Of a stretch of DNA of 64,000 bases, positions 58,735 through 64,000 are shown piece after piece (position 1 is the stretch's first letter; every line of letters begins with the position of its first letter). The notes beneath the pieces were generated by a model. The model made no database searches. It was not told the DNA's origin and worked only from the letters and a program-made list of their open reading frames with translations. This DNA comes from Mesorhizobium sp. CU3. Lineage in GTDB: Bacteria; Pseudomonadota; Alphaproteobacteria; Rhizobiales; Rhizobiaceae. The position numbers and the translations under genes were made by a program. The stretch is from assembly GCF_006442965.1 (NCBI RefSeq), contig NZ_VFWX01000011.1, positions 124,001 through 188,000 of the forward strand. Reading direction: 5' to 3'.

Positions 58735-59180
58735 CCGAGCCATTGAAGGTGCTCATTGTCGAGGATCAAGCTTTGCTGGCGATGGAACTGGAAAGCCTGA
58801 TCGAGGATGCAGGCCACAATGTCATCGGCTGGGCGATGTCATCGATGGAAGCCAGGACAATGGTCGATGCCAGCGAAGCCGACATCGCCTTCGTCGACAT
58901 ACATCTGTCCGATGGACCGACAGGCGTCGACGTCGCGGAGCATATCAGGCGTTCCGGCCGCTCGATGGTTGTGTTCATGACCGCCAACCCCAAACGCATC
59001 CCGGACAATTTCGCCGGCGCCGTCGGCGTTATTTCAAAGCCCTATACGATGAACGGGCTGATGTCGGCGCTGCGCTATCTCCATGAAGGCGTCAGGCGAC
59101 CGCCGCCTGTCTCGGCGCTGCCGGCCGGCTTTACGCTGTCGCCAGCCTTCTCGACAGTCTGGGCGCCATCGACCGCGTGA
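58731..59180 (+). CDS. lovR: Single-domain response regulator, LovR-like
   Basis: A 149-residue CheY-like receiver: acidic pair near the N-terminus (VLIVEDQALLAMELESL), phosphoacceptor Asp in IAFVDIHLSDGPTG at about 56, switch Thr in FMTANPK and Lys in VISKPYT. No output domain. Fused by the ATGA overlap to the LOV kinase, the arrangement of Caulobacter lovK-lovR, where the pair acts on the general stress response through PhyR. Whether it does so here is an inference. Confidence 0.9.
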   Translation: MTEPLKVLIVEDQALLAMELESLIEDAGHNVIGWAMSSMEARTMVDASEADIAFVDIHLSDGPTGVDVAEHIRRSGRSMVVFMTANPKRIPDNFAGAVGVISKPYTMNGLMSALRYLHEGVRRPPPVSALPAGFTLSPAFSTVWAPSTA

Positions 59181-59183
59181 TCG

Positions 59184-60068
59184 CTACGCCAGCTTCGCCT
59201 TGAGGAAAGCGACCGTGCGCCCCCACGCCAGGTCGGCCGCCTTCTTGTCGTAGCGCGCGGCCGAGGTATCGTTGTTGAAGGCGTGATTGGCGCCGTCATA
59301 GACATAGACGGTGTTTTCGACATGGGCCGCATCGAGCGCCTTCTTGTAGGCGTCGATGCCGGCATTGGTGCGCTCGTCCAGTCCGGCATAGTGAAGCAGC
59401 AGCGCCGCCTTGATCTTCGGCACGTCCTCGGCCTTCGGCTGCATGCCGTAATAGGCGACTCCGGCTGCAAGGTCCGGCGCATTGACGGCAAGCTGGTTCA
59501 CTGCGCCGCCGCCCCAGCAGAAGCCAACCGCGCCGACCTTGCCGTTGCCGTCCTTGTCGCTCTGGAGGTAGGCGATGGTCGCCTTGCCGTCGGCAACGAC
59601 CTGCGTCCCGGCCAGCTTGGTAAACATGTCGCGCGCCTTGTCCTCGTCGGACGGCGTGCCGCCAAGCGGCGACAGGAAGTCGGGCGCCAGCGCCACGAAG
59701 CCTTCCAGCGCGACGCGCCGGGCGACGTCGCGGATATGGGCGTTGAGCCCTCTATTCTCGTGAATGACGATGACGGTGCCGAGCTTGCCCGATAGGCTCG
59801 CTGGCCTGACCAGATAGGCTTTCATCTCGCCGCTAGACCCGCGATAGGTGATGTCCTCGCCCTTCACTCGTTTGTCGTCCTCGGCGACGATCGCCGCCTG
59901 CGCCGAATTCGCCGCCAGCATCGGCGCGATCACCGCAGCGGCGGCACCCGAACCCGCCAGTTTCGTCAATTGATCCATGAAGCGGCGCCGATCGAGCGTC
60001 AGATGCGTGTATTCGTCATAGGCATCGATCATCGCCTGGGTAACGACGGGCTTGGCTGGTTCGGTCAT
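59184..60068 (-). CDS. Exported dienelactone hydrolase family protein
   Basis: A 294-residue alpha/beta hydrolase. Residues 35-65 hold a twin-arginine-like signal (RRRFMDQLTKLAGSGAAAAVIAPMLAANSAQA), so it is probably exported by Tat. Catalytic residues: Cys in VGFCWGGGAVN, Asp in LDERTNAGIDA and His in DGANHAFNND, the DLH triad. It likely hydrolyses dienelactone or another cyclic ester. GAGGAAGCG precedes the ATG at 60068. Confidence 0.88.
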   Translation of the reverse strand: MTEPAKPVVTQAMIDAYDEYTHLTLDRRRFMDQLTKLAGSGAAAAVIAPMLAANSAQAAIVAEDDKRVKGEDITYRGSSGEMKAYLVRPASLSGKLGTVIVIHENRGLNAHIRDVARRVALEGFVALAPDFLSPLGGTPSDEDKARDMFTKLAGTQVVADGKATIAYLQSDKDGNGKVGAVGFCWGGGAVNQLAVNAPDLAAGVAYYGMQPKAEDVPKIKAALLLHYAGLDERTNAGIDAYKKALDAAHVENTVYVYDGANHAFNNDTSAARYDKKAADLAWGRTVAFLKAKLA

Positions 60069-60274
60069 GGCGCTTCCTCGAGGGGATGGTGGAGGGTGTC
60101 CGCAAGATAGGGCCGCGATCCGCCCGGTCCAGTCACGGTCCAATGACGATTGCGGGCGACCTTTGCGTCCATCACGTTTTGGTCATTTCCGAAAGCCTTG
60201 ATGATGCTGTCACATTGCGACGGGAAGCTGCTCAAAGCCGCCTCGCCGGTTCGATCGACGCAAAGGGGAATGCC

Positions 60275-60712
60275 ATGAACGTCCAGGATATCGTCAACAC
60301 CGTTTCGCAAAAGGCCGGGCTCGACCAGGCGACCACGGAGAAGGTCGTCGGCACCATCTTCTCGGTGCTCGAGCACGAGGCGGAAGGCACCAGCGTGTCT
60401 TCCTTCTTCGCCCAGATCCCCGGCGCCGATGCGCTGGCCCAGAAATACGATGTCATGGCAGCCGGCGCCGCGGCCGGTTCGGGCGGTGGCTTCCTGTCTT
60501 CGTTGGAGGGCGCGCTTGGCGGCGTGCTCGGCGGAAAGGCCGGCGCCTTGATCAACGGCGTCGCCGCGCTCAAGGCCTCCGGCCTTGACATGGCGCAGAT
60601 CCAGGAAGCCGGCGAGACGCTGATCAAGCAGGCCGAGGCCGCTGCCGGTCCGGATCTCACAAACCAGGTTCTCGGCCAGGTGCCCGGCTTGAAGAGCCAT
60701 CTCGGCCTTTAA
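60275..60712 (+). CDS. DUF2780/DUF937-like small protein
   Basis: A 145-residue protein, MNVQDIVNTVSQKAGLDQATTEKVVGTIFSVL, with a glycine/alanine-rich middle (AAGSGGGFLSSLEGALGGVLGGKAGALINGV) and a C-terminal helix pair. The pattern resembles DUF937/DUF2780 families of unknown role. GGGGAATGCC precedes the ATG. Followed directly by the palindrome at 60716-60756. Confidence 0.65.
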   Translation: MNVQDIVNTVSQKAGLDQATTEKVVGTIFSVLEHEAEGTSVSSFFAQIPGADALAQKYDVMAAGAAAGSGGGFLSSLEGALGGVLGGKAGALINGVAALKASGLDMAQIQEAGETLIKQAEAAAGPDLTNQVLGQVPGLKSHLGL

Positions 60713-60713
60713 T

Positions 60714-60756
60714 GCATGTCGCCCAGAAGTGCGCAGCGGTTCTGGGATAACGACAT
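60714..60756. repeat. Palindrome downstream of the DUF2780-like gene
   Basis: ATGTCG-CCCAGAA-GTGCGCAGCGG-TTCTGGG-ATAA-CGACAT: two nested stems around an AAGTGCGCAGCGG core, the same core as the repeats at 32112 and 55049. Starts 2 bases after the stop. The rest of the 471-base space to 61184 has no recognisable gene; it contains an AT-rich stretch (60895-61010) that may hold the promoter of the next gene. Confidence 0.7.
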
Positions 60757-61183
60757 CCATCGAGACACCAGGCCGGCGCCTCGAACATCTTTCAGCCCTG
60801 AGTTGCGCCCTTGGGCGAAGGATGTTGCGGCTCCGCCCATCATGATTTGCCTAGCCGGCTGTAGACCTCTCCCGGCTGGAACGGAGCCTGCACGCGAGAG
60901 ATAAAAATATCGATATTATAAGCACGGCTGCATTATCATACATATTCCAGAAACCATGCCGCAGCCCTGAAGGGGCGCGTTTCATTGCAATTAACCATCT
61001 ATTATAAGTTGCATCGCAGGTTGTAGGCCGAACTATCGGTATCCGCATTGGGGGCGGCTGCCTTTTATCGCCTGTGTCACCACCCTCGCCGACAAATCGG
61101 ATGCTCCCGTCGACGGGCACCGGGCGATCGTGGACAGGCAGGAAGGCCAGGCACCTCCGCGTTCGAAGAGAGCAACCCGGCTA

Positions 61184-63259
61184 ATGATGCGCGTCATATC
61201 CTGCGTGACAATGAACCACAATTTGTGGCTCGTGCTCGTCGCGGCGCTGGTCTGCAGCGCCGGCTCCTGGGCGACGATCAGGCTCTTTCTTCGCTCGCAC
61301 GAATCCACCGGGCTGCAGCAGATCGGCTGGCATTTCCTCACCGCGGTCTGCACCGGATCCTCGATCTGGTGCACGCATTTCGTCGCCATGCTGGCCTACG
61401 ATCCCGGCGCGCCGATCACCTTCGATCCGGTGCTGACGATTGTCTCGCTGTTCATCGCCATCGCCGGCACCGCGGCCGGCTTCATCGCCGCGACCGGCCG
61501 CGCCCCGCTGATCTCGCCCCTGGTCGGCGGCACGATTATCGGCCTCGCGATCTCCGGCATGCATTACACGGGCATGGCCGCCTATCATGTCGACGGCATC
61601 ATCGAATGGAACACGACCTACGTCGCAGCCTCGGTCCTGCTTTCGGTGGTGTTTGCCTGTCTCGCCATCACCATCGCGCTCAACGAACGGATATCGGCCC
61701 GCAAATACTGGGCGGCCGCGGTTCTGGTGCTGGCCATCGTCACCCTTCATTTCACCGCGATGTCGGCGGTGCAGGTAACACCGCTTATAATGCGCAGTTC
61801 CAATGCCGACGCGGTGGCGCTGCAAGCCATGGCGCTCGGCGTCGCCGTCGCCGGCCTGATCATCATCGGCACCGGCCTCGCCAGCTATCTGATCGATGAC
61901 CAGACGCGCTCGGAGGCCTTTCAGCGCCTCCAGCACCTGGCGATGAACGACACACTGACCGGCTTGCCGAACCGCGCGAACTTCAACGACCATCTCGACC
62001 GCGAGATCGACCGTGCGGACGAAGTCGCCGGCAAGGTCGCGGTGATCGGCATCGATCTCGACCGCTTCAAGGAAATCAACGACATGTGGGGGCACCACGC
62101 CGGTGACCTGGCTTTGAAGACACTCGCCGAACGCATGGGCGCGCTGCTGCAGGACGGCGAGTTCGTCGCCCGTCTCGGCGGCGACGAGTTCGCCGGCGTC
62201 AAGCGCATGAAGAACCAATCGGACCTCGTCGAATTTGTAGCGCGCCTCGAGACGGCGCTTTTCGCGCCGGTCAGGATTGGCGAGATGGAGACCACCACCG
62301 GCGCGAGCCTCGGCGTCGCCATCTACCCGAACGACGCGCACAACCGCGAGGCGCTGGTCAACAACGCAGACCTCGCCATGTACCGCGCCAAGGCAAACGT
62401 AACCCAGACCGTCTGTTTCTATGAGCAGGCCATGGATGAAGCCGTGCGCGCCAACCGCACACTGGTCAACGATCTGCGCGACGCGGTCGAGAACGGCCAA
62501 TTCGACCTGCACTACCAGGTCCAGACCTCCGTCTCGACCGGCGACATCCGCGGTTATGAGGCGCTGCTGCGCTGGAAGCATCCGACCCGCGGCAGCATCT
62601 CGCCGGCCGAGTTCATTCCGCTGGCCGAAGAGAGCGGTTTGATCCTGCCGCTCGGCGAATGGGTGCTGCGCACCGCCTGCGCCAAGGCCGCCTCGTGGGA
62701 TCACCCCTACAAGATCGCGGTCAATCTCTCGCCGGTGCAGTTTGCCCATGCCGACCTGCCGAAGCTCGTGCACGAGATCCTGCTCGAGACCGGTTTGAAG
62801 CCGAGCCGGCTCGAGCTCGAGATCACCGAGACCACCATCATCGCCGACAAGAACCGCACGCTGAACATCCTGCGGCGCATCAAGGCGCTTGGCGTCACCA
62901 TCGCCATCGACGATTTCGGCACCGGCTATTCCTCGCTGGAGACGCTGCGCGCCTTCCCCTTCGACAAGATCAAGCTCGACCGCTCCTTCATGTCCGAGGT
63001 CGAGACCAGCCCACAGGCCAAGGCCATCATCCGCGCCGTGCTGGCGCTCGGCCAGAGCCTGCATATCCCGGTGCTGGCCGAAGGTGTCGAGACGCACAGC
63101 CAACTCTCGATCCTGCGCGCCGAAGGCTGCAACGAAGCGCAAGGGTTCCTGCTCGGCCGTCCCGCGCCTTTCGGCGAGATCTTCGCGCTCATGCATGGCC
63201 GGGAGATCGGCAGCGCTGAAACCCGGCGGGCCGTCCGGCGGGCGGCCGCTGTTGCGTAG
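61184..63259 (+). CDS. MHYT-GGDEF-EAL membrane protein
   Basis: A 691-residue cyclic di-GMP enzyme. N-terminal MHYT sensor of about seven membrane segments with the three His motifs HFVAM, MHYTGM and HFTAM, thought to bind copper and sense O2, CO or NO. Then GGDEF domain with the intact LGGDEFAGV motif and EAL domain with intact YEALLRWKHP and DDFGTGYSSL, so both activities are possible. Start is uncertain: ATG at 61184 is used; GTG at 61130 is open. Expected function is surface/motility switch control. Confidence 0.9.
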   Translation: MMRVISCVTMNHNLWLVLVAALVCSAGSWATIRLFLRSHESTGLQQIGWHFLTAVCTGSSIWCTHFVAMLAYDPGAPITFDPVLTIVSLFIAIAGTAAGFIAATGRAPLISPLVGGTIIGLAISGMHYTGMAAYHVDGIIEWNTTYVAASVLLSVVFACLAITIALNERISARKYWAAAVLVLAIVTLHFTAMSAVQVTPLIMRSSNADAVALQAMALGVAVAGLIIIGTGLASYLIDDQTRSEAFQRLQHLAMNDTLTGLPNRANFNDHLDREIDRADEVAGKVAVIGIDLDRFKEINDMWGHHAGDLALKTLAERMGALLQDGEFVARLGGDEFAGVKRMKNQSDLVEFVARLETALFAPVRIGEMETTTGASLGVAIYPNDAHNREALVNNADLAMYRAKANVTQTVCFYEQAMDEAVRANRTLVNDLRDAVENGQFDLHYQVQTSVSTGDIRGYEALLRWKHPTRGSISPAEFIPLAEESGLILPLGEWVLRTACAKAASWDHPYKIAVNLSPVQFAHADLPKLVHEILLETGLKPSRLELEITETTIIADKNRTLNILRRIKALGVTIAIDDFGTGYSSLETLRAFPFDKIKLDRSFMSEVETSPQAKAIIRAVLALGQSLHIPVLAEGVETHSQLSILRAEGCNEAQGFLLGRPAPFGEIFALMHGREIGSAETRRAVRRAAAVA

Positions 63260-63278
63260 CTGAAACCTCCGCGCCGTC

Positions 63279-63547
63279 GTCATCCACGGGCGGAGCAAGG
63301 AGCGAAGCGACGCGCGCAGACCCGAGGATCCATTCCGTGACATCCGAGCGCTGCGACGGTGCAGAATTCTCCACCGCTGCGCTCCTCGATTAAGGTAACG
63401 GAATGGATCCTCGGGTCTGCGCTCCGCTTCGCGTCGCTCCGCCCGTGGATGACGAAGTCGCGAAGGCTTCGGCCAATCTCCAGCATATGCGAAACAAGTG
63501 GCCGGAAGCGCAGGAACTCGCCGTTCGCAGGCCGGCCTCACCTGAAC
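63279..63547. repeat. Composite palindromic repeat
   Basis: The sequence from 63279 (GTCATCCACGGGCGGAGC...) to 63453 (...GCTCCGCCCGTGGATGAC) is an inverted repeat with arms of about 60 bases, including GCAGACCCGAGGATCCATTCC and its complement. Directly after it, 63500-63545 matches the right half of the long-hairpin element (GGAAGCGCAGGAACTCGCCGTTCGCAGGCCGG...CACCTGAA). The space lies between two convergent genes. Confidence 0.75.
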
Positions 63548-64000
63548 CTATTTCGGCAAAGCATAGGCCATCACATAGTCACCCGGCTTGGTGCCGACCG
63601 AGCCGTGACCGCCGGCGACGATGACCACGAACTGGCGGCCATCGGCCACCGTATAGGTCATCGGCGTCGATTGCCCGCCGGCCGGCAGCCGCGCCTGCCA
63701 GAGCTGCTTGCCGCTGGCAAGATCGTAGGCGCGCAGATAATCGTCGACCGCGGCACCCAGGAAGGCGACGCCGCCGGCCGTGATCATCGGCCCGCCGATG
63801 CCCGGAACACCGACCTTGAGCGGCAGGGGCAGCGGCGTCATGTCATAGACGGTGCCGTTGCGGTGCTTGTAGGCGATGTTGCCGGTCTTGAGGTCGACGC
63901 CGGCGACATAGCCCCAGGGCGGCGCCTGGCAGGGAATGCCGAGCGGCGACAGGAACGGCCCCATAACCACGGCATAGGGCGCGCCTTCGTTGCGGTTCAG
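63548..64000 (-). CDS. gcd: PQQ-dependent glucose dehydrogenase, C-terminal fragment
   Basis: Partial gene running off the right edge; about 150 C-terminal residues visible, still in frame at 64000. The segments WGYVAGVDLKTGNIAYKHRNGT, GIGGPMITAGGVAFLGAAVDDYLRAYD and LPAGGQSTPMTYTVADGRQFVVIVAGGHGSVGTKPGDYVMAYALP are the last blades of the PQQ propeller, matching membrane glucose dehydrogenase Gcd. It oxidises glucose to gluconate in the periplasm and feeds ubiquinone. Confidence 0.85.
   Translation of the reverse strand: MNRNEGAPYAVVMGPFLSPLGIPCQAPPWGYVAGVDLKTGNIAYKHRNGTVYDMTPLPLPLKVGVPGIGGPMITAGGVAFLGAAVDDYLRAYDLASGKQLWQARLPAGGQSTPMTYTVADGRQFVVIVAGGHGSVGTKPGDYVMAYALPK

Noticed and set aside
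1..64000. CRISPR array, tRNA, rRNA, insertion sequence or integrase
   Set aside because: None seen: the repeats are hairpins at single sites, not spaced direct repeats, and no transposase or integrase motif was found.

Overview
The window is a GC-rich stretch of an alphaproteobacterial chromosome, most likely Mesorhizobium or a close relative in the Rhizobiales. This rests on the circularly permuted ssrA gene, the sspB/DUF4169/ribbon-helix-helix cluster, tandem kup genes, ModE-type molybdate regulation, a LOV kinase/LovR-type pair and several families of palindromic intergenic repeats. I could run no database search, so the genus is an inference. About 60 protein genes and one tmRNA fill the window. 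I see no phage, plasmid or insertion-sequence gene, so this reads as core or near-core chromosome with a few accessory pathways.

Layout. 1-5 kb: the start of an epimerase-like gene, two tandem Kup potassium transporters and pdxJ. 5-13 kb: a small SpoIIAA-like protein, a RecD-like helicase, a cobalt-type nitrile hydratase operon (alpha, beta, accessory protein), an RND efflux pump with its adaptor, and a LysE exporter. 13.7-16.4 kb: ilvB-ilvH preceded by a leader-peptide attenuator. 16.5-20.4 kb: a sigma-54 activator (AcoR type) next to a flavin monooxygenase that carries a -24/-12 promoter. 20.8-23.5 kb: a TmpA/TmpB-like phosphonate oxidation pair with a divergent LysR gene. 23.5-30.5 kb: acetyltransferases, an XRE-cupin regulator, a HerA-like ATPase, a diguanylate cyclase, miaA and serB. 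30.5-36.3 kb: DegP-like protease, DUF2065, HflC, HflK, dihydrofolate reductase and a DUF4424 protein. 36.4-42.6 kb: cobF, modE/modCBA with a divergent molbindin, trmO-like, thyA and a DUF2853 protein. 42.8-47 kb: tmRNA, an NTPase, a Bcr/CflA-type exporter with a TetR regulator, and sspB with two small partners. 47-57.5 kb: a ClC channel with MarR regulator, a very long AsmA protein, an FAD-linked dehydrogenase, a thioesterase, and an Lrp/EamA pair. 57.6-64 kb: LOV histidine kinase and response regulator, a dienelactone hydrolase, an MHYT-GGDEF-EAL protein and the C-terminus of a PQQ glucose dehydrogenase.

How the parts relate. The clearest regulatory logic is cis: the ilv attenuator, the sigma-54 activator/promoter pair, and regulator-transporter pairs with palindromes between divergent genes (TetR/MFS, MarR/ClC, Lrp/EamA). 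tmRNA and SspB lie 3 kb apart and act together in delivering tagged proteins to ClpXP. HflKC and DegP form an envelope quality-control block.

The most interesting non-coding signal is a family of about 120-145 bp elements, each folding as one long hairpin. They lie between convergent genes at 20634-20779, 27001-27140 and 41204-41347, with a half copy near 63500. The stem sequence differs from copy to copy but stays self-complementary, and each element ends at or within one or two bases of a stop codon.
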